DNA of 45,049 nt from JANQTF01 sp036835375. Lineage in GTDB: Bacteria; Bacteroidota; Bacteroidia; J057. How positions within the stretch are numbered: position 1 is the first letter of the stretch; every line of letters begins with the position of its first letter. The position numbers were made by a program, and so were the translations under genes. Location of the stretch: contig DAITMB010000030.1 of NCBI GenBank assembly GCA_036835375.1, positions 1-45,049 on the forward strand. Direction: 5' to 3'. Below, piece after piece: positions 36,701 through 43,786 of the stretch. Below the pieces are notes generated by a model, which saw only the letters and a program-made list of their open reading frames with translations, was not told the origin of the DNA and made no database searches.

Positions 36701-38029
36701 TTATGCCCCACCTCCGCGGAGGGTTTCGCTAATGTCGGTGCGATACGCAGAAATGGCCGGAAAGGTCGCGGCGGTCAGTCCTACCAACAAGGTGATCGCA
36801 AACAGTGCTACTTCCTCCGGCAGTACCCGCCACCATACCAGTTCATATCGGTAGGCGTCTTCCGCCAATAACGCCAATGTGTACATTCCCACACGTGACA
36901 CAATCAGTCCGACCACAGCGCCCACCAAAGCGAGCCACAGCCCTTCGAGCAAAATCACTGCCAGCAAATCCTCGCGGCTGGCACCCATCGTGCGCATCAG
37001 CGCAATCTCGTAGCTCCGTCCGCGAAGGCTATTGTACAATGACAAAAACACACTGATCAGCGAGATGAATACGATCGCTGAGGCAATGCCTCGCAGGGTG
37101 GAGATCCCGACGGAAAACAGGTCAAATAATCGGCTGATTTCGATCGCAGTGACTGCCGCCTGCATGGAGGTTTCCTGATTGATGAACCGTGGAAGCTGCA
37201 TCATCGCCATCGGATTTTTCCACTTGATCAAAACGCTCGTGATCTCCAAGTCTTCCTCCAGCGTGTGGTCTTCGTGGTCATGCGATTCGCCCGCGGCATG
37301 GTCGTGATCATGTTCGTGGTCATGGTCATGGTCATGATCGACCACTTCACCTTCTGGGTGATCGTGGTCTTCTTCCTCGTGTTCCTGCGTTACCGCGACA
37401 GCTTCGCTTTCCTCATGATTGTGAATGTCCCACACACTTTCAAGGGAAGTCAGGATGAGTTGGTCCAGCACCGTCTCGGTCTTCTCCAGGATCCCGACGA
37501 CCAAATAGGGGTGTTCTTCGTGGGCTTCAGCTTCTGCAACACTCCCGTGCGCACCGAAGAAGGAATCGCCCACGGCCAGACCCAGCCGCTCGGCGACAGT
37601 GGCCCCCAGCACGGTCTCGAAGGACGCTTCCCATGCCTTGCCTTTGCGTAGCTTCCCCTCGAAATGCGCAACATAGCTCCACTCCGTCCCCAGAATCCGA
37701 TAGCCTTGGTAATTGTCCCCGTAGGAGAGCGGAATCCATGTCTCGATCAGGGGGTTTTCTTTCAGGGCAGTGGCTTCCTTCAGCGAAATGTTGCCCGTGG
37801 GGTTGTCAATGTGATAGACCGAGGCCAAAATGAGTTGGAGCGGGCTGCCTTTGGCCCCAACAACCATGTCAATTCCTCGAATATTTTTCCGAAACTGATC
37901 GTCGAGCTGCTCATTGAGTTGCAGCAAAAGGGAGATGGTTCCTACGCCCAGAATCAGCAAAAACAGCGAGATCAGCGTGGTCCAGGGTTGTGCCCAGAGA
38001 TTTTTCCAGGAGAGAAAAGCTAAGTTCAT
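36701..38029 (-). CDS. FtsX/MacB-type ABC permease with His-rich extracytoplasmic loop
   Basis: 442 residues from the ATG 1 bp after the ATPase stop (a start 27 bp upstream is possible). TM1 is at about 17-37 (TTLISLFLLILGVGTISLLL). A MacB-like extracytoplasmic domain follows (IRGIDMVVGAKGSPLQLIL; TWIPLSYGDNYQGYRILGTEW). Residues 203-255 are almost all His, Asp and Glu, including DHDHDHDHEHDHDH, a classic zinc/nickel-binding tract. Three C-terminal TMs at about 310-330, 355-380 and 405-425 end the FtsX domain (ALMRTMGASREDLLAVILLEG). With its ATPase it would form a type VII mechanotransducing ABC complex rather than an importer. The loop points to a metal role. Confidence 0.88.
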   Translation of the reverse strand: MNLAFLSWKNLWAQPWTTLISLFLLILGVGTISLLLQLNEQLDDQFRKNIRGIDMVVGAKGSPLQLILASVYHIDNPTGNISLKEATALKENPLIETWIPLSYGDNYQGYRILGTEWSYVAHFEGKLRKGKAWEASFETVLGATVAERLGLAVGDSFFGAHGSVAEAEAHEEHPYLVVGILEKTETVLDQLILTSLESVWDIHNHEESEAVAVTQEHEEEDHDHPEGEVVDHDHDHDHEHDHDHAAGESHDHEDHTLEEDLEITSVLIKWKNPMAMMQLPRFINQETSMQAAVTAIEISRLFDLFSVGISTLRGIASAIVFISLISVFLSLYNSLRGRSYEIALMRTMGASREDLLAVILLEGLWLALVGAVVGLIVSRVGMYTLALLAEDAYRYELVWWRVLPEEVALFAITLLVGLTAATFPAISAYRTDISETLRGGGA

Positions 38030-38030
38030 G

Positions 38031-38660
38031 TCAATCCAAATGAATTTGGTGGGCAAACTGATCTTTGAGCCGCGTGTCGTGCGTGACGATGAGCAGCGTG
38101 GCGCCCGTGAGGTCGGCAGCTTCTCGCAGCAATTGGATCACCGCGTCGCAGTTCTTGTCATCAAGGGCAGAAGTTGGCTCATCTGCCAGCAGCACATCCG
38201 GCTGATTGAGCAAGGCCCGCGCAATGGCCACCCGTTGCTGCTCTCCGGCGCTGAGTTGTCGGAGGGACTTGCCGAGCGTCTGGGTGATGCGCAAGCGCTC
38301 GATGAGTGCTTGGCTTCGCTGGGGATCTGGCTTTGTTTTGGGCAAATAGCTCGCCAGCTCCAAGTTTTGCCGCACCGACAGCGCCTCCACAAAGTGCGCC
38401 CGCTGAAACACAATGCCGATGTGCATTCCCCGAAATCGGTCCAGGCGGCGACCGCTCAAAGCAGTTATGTCCGTACCAGAGATCTGAATGGTTCCGCTGA
38501 GGGGCTGAAGGAGTCCACCGAGCAAATGAAGGAGGGTGGTCTTTCCAGAGCCAGATTCGCCCAAAACCAGCAGTGGGTTGCCTGGAGATGCCTGTATGTC
38601 AGGAAACTCCAGGGCTGTGGCACCGGGATAACGAAATTGAAGGGATTGAGTCAACAGCAT
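38031..38660 (-). CDS. LolD/MacB-type ABC transporter ATPase
   Basis: 209 residues from the ATG at 38660 (a TTG two codons earlier is possible). Walker A GESGSGKT 34-41, Q-loop VFQRAHF, signature LSAGE 136-140, Walker B VLLADEP around 156-162, and switch H194 in VTHDTR. It powers the FtsX-type permease encoded immediately downstream. It is the first gene of a four-gene operon. Its start is 254 bp from the divergent MerC gene, with a palindromic operator between them. Confidence 0.93.
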   Translation of the reverse strand: MLLTQSLQFRYPGATALEFPDIQASPGNPLLVLGESGSGKTTLLHLLGGLLQPLSGTIQISGTDITALSGRRLDRFRGMHIGIVFQRAHFVEALSVRQNLELASYLPKTKPDPQRSQALIERLRITQTLGKSLRQLSAGEQQRVAIARALLNQPDVLLADEPTSALDDKNCDAVIQLLREAADLTGATLLIVTHDTRLKDQFAHQIHLD

Positions 38661-38826
38661 GAGCAATCAGCTAAACTTATACAATGCCGCACAAACGATT
38701 GGCAAAAGTAACGCGGGAATTGACATCGCGAAAAACGCACAAGCATTTCTCAAGAGACGAAGCCAGGGGAAATGACCAGCAGAAAGAACGACCATCGTAG
38801 AACAATATGGGTAGGATCAACGAACA

Positions 38827-38859
38827 CAAAGCGATTTTTGCGGCCGGAGCCTGACAAAA
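38827..38859 (-). promoter_or_regulatory. Candidate promoter of the ABC/CFFCG operon
   Basis: On the - strand TTTTG (38859-38855) and TCGCTTTG (38834-38827) are spaced by 20 bp; the -7 element differs from TAnnTTTG at one base. The -33 element is 2 bp from the palindrome at 38862. The leader would be about 160 nt. A perfect TACTTTTG at 38710-38703 is an alternative -7 element but lacks a -33 partner. Confidence 0.45.
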
Positions 38860-38861
38860 CG

Positions 38862-38882
38862 TTTTGCAACGATGTTGCAAAA
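38862..38882. promoter_or_regulatory. Perfect 9-3-9 palindrome, probable Fur/Zur-family operator
   Basis: TTTTGCAAC-GAT-GTTGCAAAA: nine bases pair perfectly around a 3-base centre. Size and symmetry suit a Fur-family dimer site. It covers the TTG of the MerC promoter and touches the divergent operon promoter. The His-rich permease and MerC neighbours favour zinc (Zur). I see no second copy in the window. The regulator gene is not present. Confidence 0.7.
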
Positions 38883-38905
38883 TACATAATTATCCTTCAT
38901 CTTTG
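38875..38905 (+). promoter_or_regulatory. Candidate promoter of the MerC gene
   Basis: TTG (38875-38877), 20 bp spacer, CATCTTTG (38898-38905): one base from the Bacteroidota TTG / TAnnTTTG consensus. The TTG lies inside the palindrome, so a bound repressor would block it. The leader would be very short, as the ATG is at 38915. Confidence 0.55.
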
Positions 38906-38914
38906 CAGCACACT

Positions 38915-39379
38915 ATGAGCAAATCCTCCCAAACTCCTACCTCTCGCCCACTTGCAGACTATTTGGGTATCAGCAGCGCGACGCTGTGCTTGATTCACTG
39001 TCTGGCTACTCCGGTATTGATGCTCATGGGCGTGGCTGTGCACGGGGCACATGAAGGGCACGACCACAGCCACGGCTGGATGGTCCTGCTCGGCCATGGC
39101 TGGGATTTCTTGTTTCTGGGAATCGGCTTTCTGGCAGTGCTTTGGTCCACTTCTCACACCCATCATCTAGGAAGAAAGATTCTGCTTTGGCTTTCCTTTG
39201 TCTTTTTGGCGGGCGCCATCCTGCTAGAGCATATGGGTCCCGTGTTCCAATATTTGACCTACCTCGCTTCCTTGGTCTTGATTTTTGCCCATGCATCTAA
39301 TATCAAGGCTATCCTCAGCAATAGAAATAAGACATTTGTCTGCATGTCTGACGATTGCGCAGCGAAAAAAGTGGCATAA
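38915..39379 (+). CDS. MerC-domain inner-membrane protein
   Basis: 154 residues from ATG 38915; an in-frame ATG at 38864 lies inside the operator and is rejected. Four hydrophobic segments are visible. The first has CLIHC (C25, H28, C29), the MerC metal motif. A loop GAHEGHDHSHGW is His-rich, and the tail ends in CMSDDCAA with two cysteines. MerC was described as a mercury-uptake protein, but in Bacteroidota such proteins are common outside mer operons and often stand beside a fur-family gene. Here it diverges from the ABC/CFFCG operon across a shared operator. Probably metal uptake or sensing; not shown by sequence. Confidence 0.85.
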   Translation: MSKSSQTPTSRPLADYLGISSATLCLIHCLATPVLMLMGVAVHGAHEGHDHSHGWMVLLGHGWDFLFLGIGFLAVLWSTSHTHHLGRKILLWLSFVFLAGAILLEHMGPVFQYLTYLASLVLIFAHASNIKAILSNRNKTFVCMSDDCAAKKVA

Positions 39380-39414
39380 GGTCTCTTTTTGACAAGTTTG
39401 GTATAATACAAACA

Positions 39415-39442
39415 TCCCGGCTCCGCTCTCGCGAAGCCGGGA
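39415..39442 (-). terminator. Possible terminator, 8-bp G+C-rich hairpin
   Basis: TCCCGGCT pairs with AGCCGGGA around a 12-base loop. On the - strand it is followed by TGTTTGTATT, a poor T tail; on the + strand there is none. It could end - strand transcription coming across the N gap. Confidence 0.4.
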
Positions 39443-39466
39443 GGTTGAGAGTCTTGGCCTCCCTCA

Positions 39467-39566
39467 NNNNNNNNNNNNNNNNNNNNNNNNNNNNNNNNNN
39501 NNNNNNNNNNNNNNNNNNNNNNNNNNNNNNNNNNNNNNNNNNNNNNNNNNNNNNNNNNNNNNNNNN
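39467..39566. other. 100-N assembly gap
   Basis: Exactly 100 N, a conventional placeholder of unknown true length. Left and right sides are therefore separate contigs joined by scaffolding. Confidence 0.98.
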
Positions 39567-39993
39567 CGTCCTCCCGGAGTTTCCATTGGGTTTGGCCGGT
39601 GGTGAGGTTGATGCCGTAGCGTCTCGTTCCGTGGTTGTAAACCATGATATTGTCAGCTAGGTAGAAATTCCGAATATTGATACCCCCACCCTCAGGCTGG
39701 AAAACATCATTCCATCTCCAGGTTGATTCTCCTGTTTGGAGATTCACCGCAGTAAGTTGCTTGTTCCCAGGTCCATTGGTAGTTGCCAATATGATGTGGT
39801 TGTCATGCACGAGGTTCACTTCCAAGATGCTATTGCTCACCTGTCCGTTTTCATGAAGCGGGAAGCTCCATTTGGCAGGCAGGGAGACGATTTCTCCCAT
39901 GGCGTTCTCCTTAGGTTTCAGCTCCCGAGGCTCGCAGCCGAGCATACAGAGATGTAGGATCAGCAGGGCAGCAATGAATGGTTTGGTATTCAT
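39567..39993 (-). CDS. Lipoprotein with PQQ-like beta-propeller repeats, 3' end lost in gap
   Basis: 142 residues are visible before the N run. MNTKPFIAALLILHLCMLGC is a lipoprotein signal with the Cys at 20. Repeats of the PQQ/BamB-like propeller type follow: LTAVNLQTGESTWRWNDV and YGINLTTGQTQWKL (the usual alDxxTGxxxW pattern). The full protein should be several hundred residues longer. It starts 9 bp after the hydrolase stub. The sequence on the far side of the gap does not continue this protein. Function unknown; such proteins often scaffold envelope complexes. Confidence 0.8.
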
Positions 39994-40002
39994 ATGAAAA
40001 AA

Positions 40003-40158
40003 TTAACAGCCGGGGGTACGAAAGAAATCAAAGATATCCCATGTTGTCTCATTTTCTCCAAGGCCATGTATCCAAACTACGTTTCGATTTTGTCTATGTA
40101 AAACGGCTACATTGCATGAGACAATGAGTGAGATGATGAAAATTTTGAACGTATCCAT
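40003..40158 (-). pseudogene. N-terminal stub of an alpha/beta hydrolase
   Basis: A 51-codon frame from ATG 40158 to TAA 40003, too short for most gene finders. It reads as a signal peptide (MDTFKIFIISLIVSCNVAVL) followed by RNVVWIHGLGENETTWDIF, the first strand and oxyanion-hole HG motif of alpha/beta-hydrolase lipases/esterases. It then ends after RTPGC. The nucleophile and other catalytic residues are missing. The next gene starts 9 bp later, so the hydrolase body has been deleted or the join is an assembly or recombination artefact. Confidence 0.6.
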
Positions 40159-40210
40159 CGTTTAGAACTTTTAAGTTTGTTTGTGAAAAAAGAAATTGAA
40201 AGACAAGTAT

Positions 40211-41008
40211 TTAATACACAGTGATGATCAGAGATTCGATGCTGCTGTATGTCTCCATAGTAGCCTCTTGACCTGATGGAAACACATCAGGTACTTGTTG
40301 GAGGATCCCTCTCAGATAGGGAACAGGTCCTTCATCATACTCGATCATGGTCGTTCCCTTAATTTCCCCTTCTTCCCCATAAAGTCGGGACGCCAATAGG
40401 AGATGCTTCGTGGTATCTATCAGGGATACTGTCCTATCAGTGATTGTACCCATGCCCGGTGATTGACTTACTGGCATTGAAATACTCACTACGTTTTCAG
40501 AAACTGGTTCAATGATAGCATCATAAATCTGAGGGTTTTGAATAATATCTTGTAGCGTTAGATTATTGCCTATGCTTTGCATAGAAAGAATAGCCTGATT
40601 GATTTCGCTAGCAGAATGAGAATCAAGTCCGTTTTGGATAATAGCTGCAAAACTTTCTAATGATGGCATGTCAACTGGATGTGATTGAATCATGCTGCCC
40701 TCTTGATCAAACAAAGTCATAATCCCACCAGAGATAATGGTTTTTTTGGGAATTGGCGAGCTACTTGGCAATGACTCATGATCTTCCTCAATATCGACTG
40801 AGGGCGTTAATGACTCTATTACCCATTCCGCTGTTCCATTTGCAGCCAAAACAAACTTCACCTTTTGTCGATCTACTTGCGGGACTGCAATAATCAAATC
40901 AATTGTAGAAAGCGTAACCAAGCTGTCATTCGACATAATCCTCGTTGTAGATTCAATTTCATAGCTGACTTCAAGTAATGGCGACGTCAAACTGGAGGCT
41001 TGTTCCAA
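40211..41008 (-). CDS. Protein of unknown function, probable exported lipoprotein with damaged start
   Basis: 265 residues from a TTG at 41008. The frame stays open upstream to 41107 without an ATG and there encodes CLFLWHCCKEKNP, which looks like the end of a lipoprotein signal. In the next frame an ATG at 41111 encodes MNFQTVNLSSMSIPLALL, a good signal start, stopping at 41055. One base shift near 41060 would join the two. The body is rich in Ser, Ile and Glu with segments such as ESFAAIIQNGLDSHSASEIN; no family is recognised. Base composition is richer in A/T than the flanks. It may form an operon with the hydrolase stub and PQQ-like gene. Confidence 0.5.
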   Translation of the reverse strand: MEQASSLTSPLLEVSYEIESTTRIMSNDSLVTLSTIDLIIAVPQVDRQKVKFVLAANGTAEWVIESLTPSVDIEEDHESLPSSSPIPKKTIISGGIMTLFDQEGSMIQSHPVDMPSLESFAAIIQNGLDSHSASEINQAILSMQSIGNNLTLQDIIQNPQIYDAIIEPVSENVVSISMPVSQSPGMGTITDRTVSLIDTTKHLLLASRLYGEEGEIKGTTMIEYDEGPVPYLRGILQQVPDVFPSGQEATMETYSSIESLIITVY

Positions 41009-41107
41009 TTGATTGAAAGTAGCTCCTTGCTCTCCCAGTAAGGGGTTTTTCTCTTTACAACAATGCCAAAGGAATAGACATTGATGATAAATTGACCGTT
41101 TGAAAAT

Positions 41108-41554
41108 TCATAAACTGAATGTTACTAATGGTGAAACAAAAAAAATAAAGTCGCTAAATACCATAAACTAGCGGTAGGAAAAACCGCCTATGCACATTCC
41201 CAGTGAAAGGAATATTGTAAAGACATTATACCAGAAAAGGAAGGGCTAAAAAACTTATGAACTCAATCAACTGAGTGATAGAATTTTTTTTGCATTAGAC
41301 ACTTGCGGACTACACTACAGTTGAAAATCAAGACTGATTGATTTGCAACATTAAGTAGTAAATGAAAAATGACTTCACCAAATTAAATTATTAGGCTCCA
41401 TACATTAAATTTGATCGACAAACCAGCTAATTCATGGATCAGTGCGTCTTAGGCGATTGTCAAGTTTCCGTCCAATGACCCATCTTGTTTTTTTGAGATG
41501 GTATGACAAAAAAGCTTTGTGAGGTTGCTATCTCAAAAAGGATGCAGGAACGAA
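41108..41554. other. A/T-rich intergenic region
   Basis: 447 bp, visibly richer in A and T than the surroundings. Only very short frames are present. It holds the inverted repeat at 41490-41539 and a small GCGGT/ACCGC hairpin near 41171-41188. Confidence 0.6.
41490..41539. repeat. 10-bp perfect inverted repeat
   Basis: TTTTTGAGAT (41490-41499) and ATCTCAAAAA (41530-41539) around 30 bases. It is just beyond the MBL hydrolase stop (41555, - strand). It may act as a weak terminator or mark the end of an inserted segment; it lacks the T tail of the other terminators here. Confidence 0.5.
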
Positions 41555-42331
41555 TCAACAAGCGACTGAATCCAATTCTACAGCGAGTCCGTCGTAGGCC
41601 AAGGCGACGCCCGGTGGCAAATACTGGTTGACGCGTTCATGCAGGCCCATTTGATGGCTGATATGGGTGAAATAGGTCTGCTCGGCACCGATCTGTGCAG
41701 CAATCTGGATGGCTTCGTCCAGCGAGAAGTGCGAATAATGCGGTTCTTGTCTCAAGGCATTGAGTACCAGGACTTGGGTGCCTTGGAGCAGCGCGAAGGA
41801 GCTTTCGGGAATATAATTTGCGTCGGTGAGATAAGACAAGGTGCCGAATCGGAAGCCTCTTACCGGCATGTCCCGATGCATGGCAGGAATGGGTTGGATC
41901 CAATTGTCTGCTACCTGAAACTTCGCTTGATCGATTGGATGAACCTGCAAGCGTGGCACGCCAGGATATCCCGAATCGTCGAAGATATAGGAAAATTCAA
42001 TTTTTAACCGATCAATCACCCGCTGGGTGGCATAGACGGGCATGTCGCGATGATGCAAGAAGTTGAAGGCCCGAATGTCGTCAAGCCCTGCGATGTGATC
42101 TTTGTGCTCGTGGGTAAACAGCACGGCGGTCACGTCAGTGACTTGCTCCCGCAACATCTGCTGGCGAAAATCTGGACCCGTGTCGATCACGATATGGGTG
42201 CCGCCCATGCTGATCATTCCGGAGCTACGCAGGCGATGATCTCGCGGATCCGACGAGCGACAAATGGCACATTTGCAACCGATCAATGGAACGCCCTGGG
42301 AGGTGCCTGTCCCCAAAAATGTGAATCGCAT
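41555..42331 (-). CDS. PhnP-like metallo-beta-lactamase-fold phosphodiesterase
   Basis: 258 residues. The metal motif HEHKDH is at 74-79, and the N terminus has CKCAIC (C19, C21, C24), the CxCxxC structural zinc site of PhnP-type enzymes. Other blocks: FLGTGTSQGVPLIGC, IDTGPDFRQQM, and YFTHISHQMGLH for later ligands. The family hydrolyses cyclic or linear phosphodiesters; PhnP acts on ribose cyclic phosphate. No phn genes are nearby, so the substrate is open. It starts 5 bp after the 42337 gene. Confidence 0.85.
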   Translation of the reverse strand: MRFTFLGTGTSQGVPLIGCKCAICRSSDPRDHRLRSSGMISMGGTHIVIDTGPDFRQQMLREQVTDVTAVLFTHEHKDHIAGLDDIRAFNFLHHRDMPVYATQRVIDRLKIEFSYIFDDSGYPGVPRLQVHPIDQAKFQVADNWIQPIPAMHRDMPVRGFRFGTLSYLTDANYIPESSFALLQGTQVLVLNALRQEPHYSHFSLDEAIQIAAQIGAEQTYFTHISHQMGLHERVNQYLPPGVALAYDGLAVELDSVAC

Positions 42332-42336
42332 GGTCT

Positions 42337-42597
42337 TTATTTACTGTGCTTGAGCTGATCGACCAGCTTTTTTTGCTCGTCGGAGAGCTGTTCTTCGTCC
42401 ATCGGAAGATCTCTCACAATGTCCATGAGGGTGTTGACTTTGCCCTCAATGGGATGAAATTTATTGATGACGATCGTTTTTTGGTCATGTACCACGCAGT
42501 AGCCACCCTGAAAGTTGCCTCGCTCATAGCGAATGGAATAGCCCTGTGTCTTGAGGATGGCCTGGAGTTTGTCTTGAGAAGATTTGGTCGGACGCAT
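42337..42597 (-). CDS. Small conserved protein of unknown function
   Basis: 86 residues from the ATG giving MRPTKSSQDKLQAILKTQGY; a TTG two codons upstream is possible. The sequence IRYERGNFQGGYCVVHDQKTIVINKFHPIEGKVNTLMDIV has a clear strand-helix pattern, and I believe it is a conserved Bacteroidota family without a named function. Tightly linked to the MBL hydrolase gene (5 bp), so likely co-expressed. Confidence 0.7.
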   Translation of the reverse strand: MRPTKSSQDKLQAILKTQGYSIRYERGNFQGGYCVVHDQKTIVINKFHPIEGKVNTLMDIVRDLPMDEEQLSDEQKKLVDQLKHSK

Positions 42598-42668
42598 GAT
42601 CAAAGGTGCAAAAGTAGCAGCGAAGGATGGACGAGCGAAAAACGATACAAACCGAGGATTTCAGGGTG

Positions 42669-43715
42669 TTAGGAGGCTGCGGGAACAGGCGGCTCAGCTT
42701 CCTTGGCTTTGGTGGCGAGGTAGGCTTCAGCCGCTTGTCGGATCACCATGTCCATCGGCGTGTAGCGAAGCCCCAGAGACAGGATCGAACTGCCGTCAAA
42801 GCGCCGCGCTTCAAATCCTGATTTCATGGTTTCTCGGGTCACGATGGGCGCTTTGCCGGTCAGCAACGAAATCCCTTCCGAGAGGGTGGCGACCCACATT
42901 GTCGGAGCCATAGGCAGTTTCCATCGAGGAGCTGGCTTGTTGAGCGCCGAAGCGATGCCGGAGAATAATTCCTGAAAGCTGAGATTTTCTGCATTCAGTA
43001 GAAATTTACTTCCGTTGGGAAGGTCTTTTTTCGCCAGTATCAAGCAAATGGCCGTAGCGACGTCCTGCACTCCCACAAATCCTGTACTGCCGGGGTTGTA
43101 AAAGGAGAGTCCTCTGTCCACGATCGAAAACATCTTGGAGGTCCCGGATTTCCAGTCGTGAGAAGGCCCCAGGATCACTGAGGGATTCACAAAGTAGGCC
43201 GTCAGTCCCTCTGCGATGCCGCGATACACCTCGCGCTCAGCCAGGTGCTTGGATTTGGCATAAAAGGAACGTTTTTCACCCGGCTGCCACTCACTGCGTT
43301 CGCTGATGAGCGCTCCCGGCGAGTCAGACTCACTTCCTTGTCCGAGCGCGGCGATCGAACTCACATGGACCAATGGCACCCCTGCTTCCAGGCAGGCATT
43401 CACCACCCGCGCCGTTCCTTCCACATTCACCTCTTGGAGCATTCGGCGATCTCGTCTCCAAAAACTCACTATAGCGGCTGCGTGAACCACCGCATGGGCA
43501 CCTTCTACCCCCTTCTCCAATAGTAGAATATCTGACACATCCCCATCAAGCACCTCCACCTCTGGAGGCAGGTCCATGTGCCGGGTGGCCGCATTCCGCA
43601 CCAAGGCACGCACGTCATAGCCCCGGTCGAGCAGGGCTCGCAGCAGGTGCCGCCCGAGAAAGCCTGTGGCTCCAGTCAGGAGGATCTTTTGCTTTTTCCT
43701 ATCTTGTGTCGCCAT
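42669..43715 (-). CDS. NAD(P)-dependent epimerase/dehydratase family protein (extended SDR)
   Basis: 348 residues from the ATG giving MATQDRKKQKILLTGATGFLG. The Rossmann motif TGATGFLG is at about 14-21, VVHAAAIVSFW follows, and the catalytic YxxxK is YAKSK with the Ser in HVSSIAAL. In sequence style (LVRNAATRHMDLP, NVEGTARVVNACLEAGV, FVGVQDVATAI) it resembles dihydroflavonol-reductase-like SDRs. Substrate unknown. It begins a - strand group with the two genes downstream and diverges from the arginase-like gene by 71 bp. Confidence 0.88.
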   Translation of the reverse strand: MATQDRKKQKILLTGATGFLGRHLLRALLDRGYDVRALVRNAATRHMDLPPEVEVLDGDVSDILLLEKGVEGAHAVVHAAAIVSFWRRDRRMLQEVNVEGTARVVNACLEAGVPLVHVSSIAALGQGSESDSPGALISERSEWQPGEKRSFYAKSKHLAEREVYRGIAEGLTAYFVNPSVILGPSHDWKSGTSKMFSIVDRGLSFYNPGSTGFVGVQDVATAICLILAKKDLPNGSKFLLNAENLSFQELFSGIASALNKPAPRWKLPMAPTMWVATLSEGISLLTGKAPIVTRETMKSGFEARRFDGSSILSLGLRYTPMDMVIRQAAEAYLATKAKEAEPPVPAAS

Positions 43716-43786
43716 ACCTGATCGCTTCACGGCAAAGTAAGCCAAATTTCGTGCGATCTGGAACATTCCTCGCGAATCCTCCCCAC

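Noticed and set aside
37291..37345. Short tandem repeats as a possible CRISPR or satellite
   Set aside because: They are hexamer codon repeats encoding His-Asp in frame, without spacers.
37265..37651. Hydrophobic-looking + strand frame
   Set aside because: It is the complement of the His/Asp repeat in the permease gene, which reads as Val/Met; an artefact of the repeat.
39259..39466. Apparent continuation of the PQQ-like gene left of the N run
   Set aside because: The reading through the gap is artificial; the left part is antisense to MerC and its downstream hairpin.
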